Below are positions 46,094 through 55,081 of a DNA stretch of 64,000 nucleotides, piece after piece. Both the position numbers and the translations under genes were made by a program. The DNA lies in assembly GCA_964346175.1 (NCBI GenBank), contig CAYFTG010000001.1, positions 96,889 through 160,888 on the forward strand. Direction: 5' to 3'. The stretch comes from DTU032 sp964346175 (lineage in GTDB: Bacteria > Bacillota > Clostridia > Saccharofermentanales > DTU023). Within the stretch, counting starts at the first letter, position 1. Each line of letters begins with the position of its first letter. The notes under the pieces were generated by a model. The model ran no database searches, was not told where the DNA came from, and saw nothing but the letters and a program-made list of their open reading frames with translations.

Positions 46094-47383
46094 ATGGATT
46101 GGAAACAGAAGGAAACCCTTTATAAAAAGCTTGGTGCGGTGGTGCTGCTTTTTGTCTTAGCATTTGCGCTTTTAACAGGCTGCGGCAAAAGCGAACCTGC
46201 CGTGTCTGCCGACACCAATATCGGCGTATGGAAGGCCACAAAAGTTGAGATGTTCGGAGACGAATACGACGCAAATGAAATATTCGACGGCGGCTTTGAG
46301 CTAGAGCTTATGGCAGGCGACAAATGTGAGTTTCGCGCAGACGGCAAAAAGGACACCTACAAATGGATGGCTCAAGGGAATACCCTTACCGTCAGCTCAG
46401 ACGGTACCGACATTATCAGCGCTACGATAGAAGACGGAGTCATGGAAATCGATGACTTCATGGAAACCGGGATGAAAATAAAACTGCAAAAAGAGGGCGC
46501 TACTACAGACAAACCTGACGCCTCTGCGGAGCCGACGCTGGTATACGTAGACGGCAACGAATCTGAATTCGAATCTGAATCTGAGACTGCGGCGCAAGCA
46601 CTATGGAACGGAGCCTGGTATGGCTACATATGGGTAACGGAAGGGTTTGGGAGCTTTGAGACCGACGAGGTGTTCTTGAATGATGCATACCTCACCATTG
46701 TTATCAACGAAACCGGCGAAGGCACTCTGGAGATCATCCTGGACGGCGACGATGAAAACATGGTGGAGGGTGCCATTCTGGCCGACGAAAACCACTTTGA
46801 GGTGACGGAAGGTTACCTGTGGGATACACCGCTTAATCTGTACGAATGGTGGATCGCGCTGTCGCCGGTATCTGAAGGGAAACTGTTTGTTGTCGGTGAT
46901 ACGTATACCGATCCTAAAGGTGTCGAGGACGGATTTGAGTACATGTTCTGCTTTCGCCCCTACGGTGAACCGTGGGATCAGGAGGATCGTGAGGGCGACA
47001 TAGTACCTCCTGGCTATGGTGAGCTTTACAGGGATGACTGGACCCTTGACGGCTACGCGGGAGATGTCGATAGCGGCAGCGACGATCCAGCCGAGCAAGG
47101 AGCGGACGCGGCTCCGCATTTCACAAGCGCGAATCTTAAGAGCATATATGAAGAGCTGTCGAACGCTTACGATGACTTTTCGCTTAAAGATCTGTCATAC
47201 GAAGAAGTTCGCGACGGGTATTTTGACGGTGTTGACGGAGAACTCGATTACGAGGAAGGTGTTCTCGCTATATACAAATGGTTTGCGACGGACAACGGCG
47301 AGGCGTATGTACAGGTGTCATTCCAGGATTATATAGGCGATGGGGATAAAACGGCCGGCGGGGTCGGTTCGTATCTTCCATAA
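46094..47383 (+). CDS. Large acidic lipoprotein
   Basis: 429 residues with a signal peptide and lipobox (LLTGCGKS), so it should be anchored outside the membrane. Residues ~35-130 (IGVWKATKVEMFGDEYD...TLTVSSDGTDI) resemble small beta-barrel, lipocalin-like domains of clostridial lipoproteins. A low-complexity Glu/Ser linker (SEFESESET) follows, then a second beta-rich domain (~165-310) and an acidic tail rich in Asp. The function is unknown. GGAG precedes the ATG. Confidence 0.75.
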   Translation: MDWKQKETLYKKLGAVVLLFVLAFALLTGCGKSEPAVSADTNIGVWKATKVEMFGDEYDANEIFDGGFELELMAGDKCEFRADGKKDTYKWMAQGNTLTVSSDGTDIISATIEDGVMEIDDFMETGMKIKLQKEGATTDKPDASAEPTLVYVDGNESEFESESETAAQALWNGAWYGYIWVTEGFGSFETDEVFLNDAYLTIVINETGEGTLEIILDGDDENMVEGAILADENHFEVTEGYLWDTPLNLYEWWIALSPVSEGKLFVVGDTYTDPKGVEDGFEYMFCFRPYGEPWDQEDREGDIVPPGYGELYRDDWTLDGYAGDVDSGSDDPAEQGADAAPHFTSANLKSIYEELSNAYDDFSLKDLSYEEVRDGYFDGVDGELDYEEGVLAIYKWFATDNGEAYVQVSFQDYIGDGDKTAGGVGSYLP

Positions 47384-47484
47384 CAATGTCACGTTATTGA
47401 CCATATTCCAATGTAAGCAATGATGCTTAGCCGTGAAGTTGTTTCGCGTTAGGCCATTAAAAATAATTTATGGAGGGAAGTTAA

Positions 47485-47901
47485 ATGGAAAGAAAAAGCA
47501 ATGGATTTCTCAAAGTGGCGGGTATCCTCATGATTATCGGCGGCGGTCTTAGTATTATTCTAGGTATTATCGCCATGCTGGGCGTGGCTCTGATCGTCTC
47601 TGCATTGGGGACGGAGGAGATGTTGGGCTTGCTGATTTTTGCGACCACCCTCGCATTGCTGGGCGCGATTGTAAGCTTGGTGGCAGGCATTCTGGGCGTT
47701 GCCAACGCGGCCAAGCCGGAAAAAGCTACTATCTGCATCGTGTTCGGTATTCTAGCAGCGGTGTTGTCGGTACTGGGGAATGTGCTGACGGCGACCAGCG
47801 GCGGCACTTTCAGCGTATTCAACTTGATACTCGGACTGGTACTGCCGGTACTGTACCTGATTGGGGCATTCCAGAACAAAGCAAGAGTAGTGGCGGTGTG
47901 A
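47485..47901 (+). CDS. Small four-helix membrane protein (DUF4064-like)
   Basis: 138 residues, almost entirely hydrophobic, with four predicted membrane segments separated by short loops (GFLKVAGILMIIGGG, LLIFATTLALLGAIV, ICIVFGILAAVL, VFNLILGLVLPVLYLIGAF). It resembles DUF4064-type proteins of unknown function. GGAGGG precedes the ATG. It lies among lipoprotein genes of the island. Confidence 0.72.
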   Translation: MERKSNGFLKVAGILMIIGGGLSIILGIIAMLGVALIVSALGTEEMLGLLIFATTLALLGAIVSLVAGILGVANAAKPEKATICIVFGILAAVLSVLGNVLTATSGGTFSVFNLILGLVLPVLYLIGAFQNKARVVAV

Positions 47902-47914
47902 GGCTACGAAGTCA

Positions 47915-47943
47915 TTCAGGGGTTCGTTTACCGAATCCCTGAA
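47915..47943 (+). terminator. Hairpin after the small membrane protein gene
   Basis: A 12-bp stem with one G-U pair (TTCAGGGGTTCG/CGAATCCCTGAA) and a five-base loop, 14 bases after the stop. No T-tract follows, so it may be a processing or stabilising hairpin rather than a terminator. Confidence 0.4.
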
Positions 47944-47998
47944 ATGGATAAGATGCTTTGGGATGGGCGTCTGAAAACTTTACTGAGGTGATTTTGCT

Positions 47999-48874
47999 AT
48001 GAGTAACAAAGTACGATTTGTTTTTGCGGTTTTTGCGGCAATGTTATGCCTGTGCACACTGGCGGCTTGCAATCGAAAGGAGGAAAATGCTATCCCTCCT
48101 TCCACGGATAGTGTAAGTTCTCCGCAAACTTCAAGCGGCAGCGAGACTGCACCTGCACATACACTGCAAACATCAAGCGGCGGTGAGACTGCGCCTGAAC
48201 ATACACTAGCGATTACGAAGCAACCGTCTGTTGGCGAGGATATCAAAGAAACAGATACGGCAGAAGAAACGCCCAATATCATGGATATGAGTAATAGCCA
48301 GTTGCTAGCATACCTGCTGTCTGAAGTTCCGGAGGCGCACGAAAGGGTCACCCAAGGTGGCATGGATGCGCTGGTCAGCGAGGAGACCACCGAGTTAGGG
48401 GGCGTTTGCCGCGACATATGGCTGGGAACAGACATCGATGGGAAATTCACGCGAGAGATACTCTACACAATCAGTGCCTCCGGCCGGATTTATGAATATG
48501 ATCCATTAGAGGACGACTGGCAAATCCGAAATAAGGGCGTCCGGACCCAAGTCGCTTATGTGAAGCTGGACGAAGTGGTATCTGACGAATTTGTACAATT
48601 TCTTATTGATGAAGTGCAGTGGGTTGATGATAATTCTAAGCCGAACGGCTATGCGATTTATAACGAAACGGAGGATTGGATTTCCTATATAGCCACTATA
48701 TGGACTGATTGTTATATATGGGTCAATGCTCCGGATGTTGGAATGGAGCAGTACAAAGTCAGCCTGGATAATTTTCTCGGGGAACTCGATGCAAGGGAAG
48801 ACATAGTGTTGGCAGACATCACCATCGATAATGAGGGAAGTATCTTGTCCATTTCCGAGCGGTATACACCGTAA
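47999..48874 (+). CDS. Lipoprotein with Ser/Thr-rich repeat linker
   Basis: 291 residues with a signal peptide and lipobox (LAACNRK). The next ~60 residues are a flexible linker with a tandem repeat: QTSSGSETAPAHTL followed by QTSSGGETAPEHTL. The C-terminal ~190 residues form an unrecognised globular domain (LLAYLLSEVPEAHERV, DIWLGTDIDGKFTREI). The stop overlaps the next ATG (TAATG), so the two lipoproteins are co-translated. Function unknown. Confidence 0.75.
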   Translation: MSNKVRFVFAVFAAMLCLCTLAACNRKEENAIPPSTDSVSSPQTSSGSETAPAHTLQTSSGGETAPEHTLAITKQPSVGEDIKETDTAEETPNIMDMSNSQLLAYLLSEVPEAHERVTQGGMDALVSEETTELGGVCRDIWLGTDIDGKFTREILYTISASGRIYEYDPLEDDWQIRNKGVRTQVAYVKLDEVVSDEFVQFLIDEVQWVDDNSKPNGYAIYNETEDWISYIATIWTDCYIWVNAPDVGMEQYKVSLDNFLGELDAREDIVLADITIDNEGSILSISERYTP

Positions 48875-49869
48875 TGAAAGCAAATATGATAAAGAAAATA
48901 ATAAGCTTTGCCGGAATTTTTCTGAACGCTGTGCTGCTTGTCTCTTGTGCGGGACCGCAAAATCCCCAAAATGGCGGAACCGCTAAAAATATAGTGGATT
49001 TCAGCTTCAGCCATACAGGCTCGACGAGGGCGGAGATTTATTCCTACAAAGTAAGCAAAACTGATTCGGACATTCTCGTCCATATTGAATATGGAGCCGG
49101 CTATCTTGTCATAGATGAGACGGGAGGCGTATCGATGCTGAATGCGCTTAACGCGATTGTCATTCAAAATAAGATTGCGGAATGGAACGGCTTCGACGAG
49201 GCCGGCCATTCACCGCTGGATGGAAGCGGCTTTGACCTGTTGCTGACGCTATCTGACGGAAGTGAAATAACTGCTCGCGGCAACAATCGTTTTCCTCCCG
49301 CTTATGATGAGTTTGAAAAAGATGTAAACGACGTTTTCGCGCCGTTTATCCAGAAAGCCCAAGCTGATAGTAGCAAGGGGGAAATGCCCGGAGGCAGAGA
49401 TGAGTATGCCGACCCGGGTGCGGCGCTAAACATCATCTCTAAGGATATCGTCAATTTCGAGTGCAGATTCGACTGCTCGAATTTCTATCTTTCAGATGAG
49501 AAGCGGAATTACCCGTATTTTTACTGCGTCTTTAGCTTGGAACGGAAAGGCGACAGTGCCCTGTGCAAGACCCAAACCGTTTCAAATCTGGATTTTGAAA
49601 CGCCGCTTTCGGCACTGGACGATCTGCAAGCCCTAATCGACGAATATGACCTTGTAAAGTACAACGGAATATTTAACCACACCAGCGGCTTGCCGGAGGG
49701 ATATGGGGTGTTTTTTAGCGTGGAATACGCTTCCGGCGAGAAGTTATCCTTCAAAGACAATCAACATGTCATGATCGGGGATAAAGCCACAATGGCTTTG
49801 CACGATTTCTTCCAGGACTTGACAGAGGATGCGGGGCATCGTTTCTACGCCGAAGAAGAAATGGAGTAA
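48874..49869 (+). CDS. Lipoprotein of unknown function
   Basis: 331 residues with a signal peptide and lipobox (LLVSCAGP). Two similar segments are seen: one around IVDFSFSHTGSTRAEIYSY...LNAIVIQNKIAEWNGFD and one around DIVNFECRFDCSNFYLSDE...LQALIDEYDLVKYNGIFNHT. Both end in a xxxYNG or EWNGF motif followed by a FDLLL/GVFFSVE strand, suggesting an internal domain duplication. No family recognised. Coupled to the preceding lipoprotein gene. Confidence 0.72.
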   Translation: MKANMIKKIISFAGIFLNAVLLVSCAGPQNPQNGGTAKNIVDFSFSHTGSTRAEIYSYKVSKTDSDILVHIEYGAGYLVIDETGGVSMLNALNAIVIQNKIAEWNGFDEAGHSPLDGSGFDLLLTLSDGSEITARGNNRFPPAYDEFEKDVNDVFAPFIQKAQADSSKGEMPGGRDEYADPGAALNIISKDIVNFECRFDCSNFYLSDEKRNYPYFYCVFSLERKGDSALCKTQTVSNLDFETPLSALDDLQALIDEYDLVKYNGIFNHTSGLPEGYGVFFSVEYASGEKLSFKDNQHVMIGDKATMALHDFFQDLTEDAGHRFYAEEEME

Positions 49870-49946
49870 CCTACGCTGAGGCGTGCTTACGTTGAACTAT
49901 AATTAATGCTTTTGCATGAGGGAATTCAGCCTTTGGAGGATGAAAG

Positions 49947-50447
49947 ATGAGAGAAATACAGACATTCGAATTTGCACATTTACCGCGCAATGTTGGCGAG
50001 CTGCAGACTTTGCCGGAGGCGGCGTTATCAACGCCGCATCAAACCGCCGCGCTGACGGTGGCAGTGTTGTGCTACTATGGCGATAATCCGCAGGAAACTG
50101 TGGAGATGCTGAATTATCTGAAGGGCCCGCAACCCCTGTCGAATTATGAGGTTCAGTTCCTGAGCGAAAGGCTGACCGGGAAGACCTATAAACCGTTCTC
50201 ATTTCTGAGCGGTGCAACGCCACAAAACAACTATACGCCCGTACAGCCCTATCAGATCACCATCTTCGAAGGGCCTTACAGTTTTCAGGAAGCGGGTTAT
50301 GCCAAACTGATGATTCGTTCTTCCGGCGCTGACAACCCGCGCGAAATTAAATTGCGTGAGAAGCCAAGCAGCGGACAGTGGTTTTTGTGGGAAAATTACC
50401 TGCTGTCCGATATTCGGGAGCCGAAGTCTGCAGACCTATGGGGCTAA
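49947..50447 (+). CDS. DUF6935 protein
   Basis: 166 residues, no signal peptide. The pattern ALSTPHQTAALTVAVLCYY, EMLNYLKGPQPLSNYEVQFL, GATPQNNYTP and PSSGQWFLWENYLLSDIREPKSADLW matches DUF6935 proteins of Bacillota and Actinomycetota, which have no assigned role. GGAGG lies seven bases before the ATG. It is the last gene before the right flanking repeat. Confidence 0.75.
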   Translation: MREIQTFEFAHLPRNVGELQTLPEAALSTPHQTAALTVAVLCYYGDNPQETVEMLNYLKGPQPLSNYEVQFLSERLTGKTYKPFSFLSGATPQNNYTPVQPYQITIFEGPYSFQEAGYAKLMIRSSGADNPREIKLREKPSSGQWFLWENYLLSDIREPKSADLWG

Positions 50448-50493
50448 AAATAATCCACATACAGCTGATACGGCCTGTGATCTAGTACTTCCT

Positions 50494-50548
50494 CTTAATT
50501 GTCGAATCGGAATTCGATACGTTAGCCTTTAAATCTTTTCGATATACT
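50494..50548 (+). repeat. Island-flanking direct repeat, right copy
   Basis: 55 bases, 52 identical to 44359-44413. It lies 79 bases upstream of the ligase-ACP-oxoamine synthase start and includes TATACT, so it probably supplies that gene's promoter. This suggests that the right copy is part of the ancestral junction between the selenium locus and the synthase gene. Confidence 0.85.
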
Positions 50549-50597
50549 AAATAGGATTCTTGTTATCTTGGAACCCTTTTTGTGACTGAGGAGGTAA

Positions 50598-50630
50598 ATG
50601 TCCGGCATTGCTCGGACAAGGACGTTATGA
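50598..50630 (+). CDS. Possible 10-codon leader peptide before the fusion synthase
   Basis: GAGGAGG at 50588-50594 lies three bases before an ATG opening MSGIARTRTL. The TGA stop overlaps the synthase ATG at 50627 (ATGA). As at dnaA, the strongest Shine-Dalgarno sits before a mini-ORF. Alternatively this site serves an in-frame GTG at 50582, but that GTG lies upstream of the Shine-Dalgarno. Confidence 0.3.
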   Translation: MSGIARTRTL

Positions 50631-53600
50631 AGAACAAGTTCGATATTATTAAGAATTTGCCACGGATGCATTCTTTTTCTGATTGGTATAAGCAAATCTA
50701 TAGGCCGGACAATGACTTGCCGGCTTTAGATATACCCGACCCTAATGGCTATAGAACCATGCTCTACAACGAGTGTCCGCCGATTATTGAAGAGGTAGAG
50801 GCGGTCTTGCGAGAGAGTGGTCTAGCTCGAGGCTCTTATGTAGGTATCAAGACAGCCACTTCTCCCCAATTCGTTTTCTGGTTCTGGGCCGCACTCAAAG
50901 CCGGTTACAATATCTTGCTACTCGATCCTAATGCGACAGAGAATCAGATCAGGTATTTCTTAACTGAAGCCGATGCACGTGCCATCATTGTCGATAAAGA
51001 GGTTCTAAATCCAAATGAGGTCCCCGCAACGGTTCAAATCTATTCCAATAAAGACCTGGAAGAATCCCATTCAATCCGTTTGTTGGCCGACGCCAAGGAA
51101 AAGCCCGTGCACGCAAGCTCGCCTATGGAACGTGCGGGTGTCCTGAGTCCGCTTGAGGATTATTTCGGAGAATATGTCATATTAGGAACCAGCGGCACCA
51201 CGGGTGCTGCCAAACTGTACGTTCATAGTGGCGCAAGTCTTAGCAATCAATTTACTGCCTTAGCGGAAATTGTAAAAGAGACTGATCGCTGGCTACGTCC
51301 CTATGAGCAGGAACGTTCGCTCGCTATCCTTCCCTTCCACCATATTTTAGGATTTGTAGTTATCTTCTTGCTCTGTCAGTTTTTTGAACAAGTTATAGTC
51401 TTCCCGAAGAGTAAGGTGCCGGAGACCTGGTTGGAAACATGCCGCGAACGCAGTGTTACCCAGCTGATCAGCGTGCCCCTCCTTTGGAATCATGTTGCTC
51501 GCGGCATCAAAGCCAAAGTAAAGGAAGGTGGAGAGAAACAGGTCGCAAGGTTCGAGAAGCTGATCGACTGGAATATTAGGCTTCAAACGCGCGGACTCTC
51601 CTTGCCCTTTTTCCTTAATAATATTCTTAAAGATGTCCGCAGCCAGGTCTTCGGCCCTGAATTGAGGCTTTGTTGTACCGGTGGCGGCCGCATCTCAGAA
51701 GATACGCTGCGCTACATGAATGGTATCGGCTTTTTCCTTGTTAACGGCTACGGCCTGACGGAGACAGGAATCATCAGTGTTGAGCGTAGTAAAGATATCC
51801 GGAGGCGTATCGACGGCAGTGTCGGTAGCAGTTTTATTCCGGAAGGGCTGCGCTTGAACGAAGACAGCGAGATAGAACTGCTCACAGGTTATTTGCACGT
51901 TGGCGTATTGCGCGATGGCGAGTTCATTCCTGCTAATTTCTCCAGTAGCAATTGGTTTAAGACCGGCGATGTGGCCGATCTGGATGAGAACGGTCGTGTC
52001 TTTATCAGAGGCAGGCTCAAAGATGTCATCATCGGTGCCTCAGGAGAAAACATCAATCCCGACGACATTGAGTACGAGTTGGGGAGTTTCGATTTTTTCA
52101 AAAACTACACAATCCTCGGTATTCAGCAAGGCGACGACGAGAAAGTCATTATGATTGGCGAGCCATCCGATACTTTCGATGAGCACACAGCGCTCACTCA
52201 TTTGCGTGAAAAATTCGCAAAACTGAATTTCACATCTCGCCCCAGCAAGATCTTATTAAGTGAGGAGCCTTTGCCCCTCTCCGCCGCCCTTAAAGTACGT
52301 CGTAATTACCTGCGGGAGAAAATCATGGATGGAACTTGGCCGCAGCGGGAGCTGCATCTGAGTGAAAGCGCCCGCGAGAAGGCTGCGTCTGAATCTGCCC
52401 GCATAGAGGCAGAAGAGGAACTTGAGGAGACTAAACTAATGGATAAGAAAGTAATAGATAGCGCTCTGACCGGCGATAAAGAAGAGACGGTAGAGAAGAA
52501 GCAACCGAAGGAAGTTTCGGTTGATCGGATCCGCGAGTTGATGGGTGAAGTGCTTTTGCGCCCGGTAGAGGAAATCAGTGCTCGGGACGATTTCATTCAT
52601 GATCTGGAAGCGGATAGCCTGCAAGCAGTCTCTCTCTTGGCTGCCTTGGAGGATGAATACGAAGTCACTATAGACGAAGAAAAATTCAGTAATCGCCTGA
52701 CAGCTGAAGTTATCGCAGATCTGCTACGCGCGCATCTGGGTGACGATCAGGCTCAGGAAAAGCTGAACGAAGAGCAGCAGGCCGCCCATAAGCCGGCAGC
52801 CTTTGTTGCTAACGACAGGATGCCTAGCGGAAACGAAGCGTCCGAAGATATAGCCGTTAATGAAGATTCAGGGCGTATGGATAGTTTTGAGAAGACTCGT
52901 GAATTCAAGGCTTTTGCCCAAAGAGAGCGGAGCCTGATGCCCATCGTTGAAGCCTTAGGCAATCCTTATTTTATTGCTCATGACTCTCCCTTGTTAGATG
53001 TCTCGCAGTATCAGGGCAGAGAGGTGCTGAATTTCGGCTCTTACAACTACTTGGCCATGTCCGGTGATCCGGAAGTGAATCAAGCAGCGACGGAAGCTTT
53101 GCTCAAATATGGTACTTCCGCCAGCGGCAGCCGTATCTTGGCCGGCGAAAAGAGCATTCATAAAGAGCTGGAGCAGGCCATAGCACGCTGGAAACATACC
53201 GAGGATGCCTTGGTTTTGGTCAGCGGCCATGCTACCAACGTTTCCTTTGTCGGCAATTTCTGCAATCAGCATGATCTGATCCTATACGATGTCCTGAGTC
53301 ACAACTCGATCAGCCAAGGTCTAGAGATTTCCCCGGCCGCCAGCCGCGCCTTCCCCCATAACGACATGACTGTTCTGGAAGGAATTCTGGAACGCAGACG
53401 CGATGACTATGAGAAGGTCTTGGTTATCGTTGAAGGTGCGTACAGCATGGACGGCGACGTGGCGCCAGTGGCGGAATTGGTCGCTTTGAAGAAGAAGTAC
53501 GGCTTCTTCCTCATGGTGGATGAAGCTCATTCTGCCGGCGTGCTAGGTGAACATGGCGGCGGTGTTGATGAGTACTTTAATCTTGAGCCGAACGATATTG

Positions 53601-54079
53601 ATATAAAAATGGGCACCCTCTCCAAGACCTTGGGAACTTGCGGCGGTTACCTCGCCGGCAGCGCTGCCTTGATCAATTATCTACGCTACAATCTGCCCGG
53701 CTTCGTCTTTTCGGTTGGCCTCAGCCCGGTCTTAGCCGGTGCTGCGCTTAAAGCAGTAGAGATTATTGAGCGCGACAATAGTCGGGTCAAAGCTCTGCAG
53801 GGGAACATCGATGTCTTCATGCGTGAAGCAAAGATCAGAGCTTTCGACACTCCGGCTAGCGGTGAAACAGCGATCATTCCGATTGTTATCGGCGATGATG
53901 TGAAAGCCTTTAAACTCAGCATGCAGATGCTTGAAAACGGGGTCTTCGTACCACCCGCAGTTTATCCCGCAGTCCCGCGCGGACAGGCTCGTCTACGTTT
54001 CTGCTTGACCTCAGCTCATAAAGAAGAGCAGATAGTAGAAGCCCTGGATCTTTTGGAAAAACTGATCATGGCGAAATAA
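50627..54079 (+). CDS. Fused acyl-AMP ligase - acyl carrier protein - alpha-oxoamine synthase
   Basis: 1150 residues from the ATG at 50627 (AAGGA four bases upstream). Domain 1 (~10-590) is an acyl-adenylating enzyme: GTSGTTGAAKLY (~186), GYGLTETG (~374), KTGDVADLDENGRVFIRGRLKD (~447). Domain 2 (~630-705) is an ACP with the phosphopantetheine Ser in DLEADSLQAVSLL (~662). Domain 3 (~755-1150) is a PLP alpha-oxoamine synthase: GTSASGSRILAG, VDEAHSAGVLG (~965), and the PLP-Lys in GTLSKTLGTCGGYLAG (~1000). The SK...CGGY pattern is closer to serine palmitoyltransferase than to BioF. The likely reaction is activation of a fatty acid, loading onto the ACP, and decarboxylative condensation with an amino acid to an alpha-aminoketone or ketosphinganine-like lipid. 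The amino acid and chain length are unknown. No dedicated reductase gene is adjacent. Confidence 0.88.
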   Translation: MKNKFDIIKNLPRMHSFSDWYKQIYRPDNDLPALDIPDPNGYRTMLYNECPPIIEEVEAVLRESGLARGSYVGIKTATSPQFVFWFWAALKAGYNILLLDPNATENQIRYFLTEADARAIIVDKEVLNPNEVPATVQIYSNKDLEESHSIRLLADAKEKPVHASSPMERAGVLSPLEDYFGEYVILGTSGTTGAAKLYVHSGASLSNQFTALAEIVKETDRWLRPYEQERSLAILPFHHILGFVVIFLLCQFFEQVIVFPKSKVPETWLETCRERSVTQLISVPLLWNHVARGIKAKVKEGGEKQVARFEKLIDWNIRLQTRGLSLPFFLNNILKDVRSQVFGPELRLCCTGGGRISEDTLRYMNGIGFFLVNGYGLTETGIISVERSKDIRRRIDGSVGSSFIPEGLRLNEDSEIELLTGYLHVGVLRDGEFIPANFSSSNWFKTGDVADLDENGRVFIRGRLKDVIIGASGENINPDDIEYELGSFDFFKNYTILGIQQGDDEKVIMIGEPSDTFDEHTALTHLREKFAKLNFTSRPSKILLSEEPLPLSAALKVRRNYLREKIMDGTWPQRELHLSESAREKAASESARIEAEEELEETKLMDKKVIDSALTGDKEETVEKKQPKEVSVDRIRELMGEVLLRPVEEISARDDFIHDLEADSLQAVSLLAALEDEYEVTIDEEKFSNRLTAEVIADLLRAHLGDDQAQEKLNEEQQAAHKPAAFVANDRMPSGNEASEDIAVNEDSGRMDSFEKTREFKAFAQRERSLMPIVEALGNPYFIAHDSPLLDVSQYQGREVLNFGSYNYLAMSGDPEVNQAATEALLKYGTSASGSRILAGEKSIHKELEQAIARWKHTEDALVLVSGHATNVSFVGNFCNQHDLILYDVLSHNSISQGLEISPAASRAFPHNDMTVLEGILERRRDDYEKVLVIVEGAYSMDGDVAPVAELVALKKKYGFFLMVDEAHSAGVLGEHGGGVDEYFNLEPNDIDIKMGTLSKTLGTCGGYLAGSAALINYLRYNLPGFVFSVGLSPVLAGAALKAVEIIERDNSRVKALQGNIDVFMREAKIRAFDTPASGETAIIPIVIGDDVKAFKLSMQMLENGVFVPPAVYPAVPRGQARLRFCLTSAHKEEQIVEALDLLEKLIMAK

Positions 54080-54102
54080 GATTTACTAGCTAAAATAACA
54101 TG

Positions 54103-54132
54103 GGGGGATTGCAGTCGCAATCCCCCTTTTTT
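54103..54132 (+). terminator. Intrinsic terminator of the fusion synthase gene
   Basis: Perfect 10-bp stem GGGGGATTGC/GCAATCCCCC with an AGTC loop, followed by six T. It lies 23 bases after the stop. Confidence 0.95.
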
Positions 54133-54193
54133 AGTACGCCCGACATGGGCAATTACTAGGAGGTACTTGTGGGTATCAATTGGCTAGTCGACC

Positions 54194-55033
54194 TTAATCG
54201 ATCGGGACAACGGCGCCTTTCCAGGTCTCGTTGATATAGTCTTTTACGGCATCGCTCTTCAGAGCCTTGACTAAGGCTTGAATAGCGGGCTCATCTTCGC
54301 TCCCCGCTCTGACTGCGAGTACGTTCTGGTACAGTTCGAGTGTTTCATCGTTGAGGACTTCTATGGCTAGTGCATCCTCGGGCGAGAGGCCGGACTGTAG
54401 GGCAAAGTTGCCATTGATGACAGCGAAATCTACGTCTTCTAGAGAACGCGGCAGCTGTTCCGCAGCCAGCTCCTTGATATCGAGCTTCTTAGGATTGTCT
54501 TCTATATCTAAGATAGTGGCTGCCAAACCGGCACCTTCACGCAATTTGATCAAACCCTCCTGCTCCAAAACCATTAGCGCACGAGCTTCGTTCGAGGGGT
54601 CGTTAGGTACGGCGATAGTGGCGCCGTCAGTAAGCTCATCTAAGGAAGCAGTTTGTCCACCGTAAAGGCAGAGTGGCTCGTAATGAATCCCGCCGACGGA
54701 GACCAAGTCTGTATTGTTTTTAGCGTTATAATCGTTCAGATAAGAAACATGCTGAAAATAGTTGGCATCGACATCACCGTCACTAGTGACCTTGTTCGGC
54801 AGTATGTAATCGGTGAATTCTTTGATCTCTACTTCATAACCGTCTTTTTCCAATTCTTTAGCAGCTACGCGCAGGATTTCTGCGTGCGGGGTCACGCTGG
54901 CAGCGAGTGTCAATTTGAGCTCTTCTTCATCCTTAGAGCAGGCGCTGGCGCCGACGAAGACGAACGCAAGAAGCAGCAAGAGGCTGACGATGCGTGTGAG
55001 GCTTTTGTTTGTGTTTTTATTTTGCTTTGACAT
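54194..55033 (-). CDS. metQ: Methionine ABC transporter substrate-binding lipoprotein MetQ
   Basis: 279 residues of the NlpA/MetQ family. There is a signal peptide with lipobox GASAC, then LAASVTPHAEILRVAAKEL, the ligand-binding blocks DANYFQHVSYLND and IAVPNDPSNEARAL, and NGNFALQSGL. It captures methionine, possibly its D-isomer or derivatives, outside the membrane. It is the third gene of metNIQ, 48 bases after metI. Confidence 0.92.
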   Translation of the reverse strand: MSKQNKNTNKSLTRIVSLLLLLAFVFVGASACSKDEEELKLTLAASVTPHAEILRVAAKELEKDGYEVEIKEFTDYILPNKVTSDGDVDANYFQHVSYLNDYNAKNNTDLVSVGGIHYEPLCLYGGQTASLDELTDGATIAVPNDPSNEARALMVLEQEGLIKLREGAGLAATILDIEDNPKKLDIKELAAEQLPRSLEDVDFAVINGNFALQSGLSPEDALAIEVLNDETLELYQNVLAVRAGSEDEPAIQALVKALKSDAVKDYINETWKGAVVPID

Positions 55034-55081
55034 TTATATATTTTCCCTTCATTTCTTATCAAGTTTTAAATTTGTTTATCT

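Noticed and set aside
54164..54240. GTG behind AGGAGG opening a 21-codon plus-strand ORF at the metQ 3' end
   Set aside because: It overlaps the metQ coding sequence in antisense and ends soon. The ribosome-site-like sequence alone is not enough.
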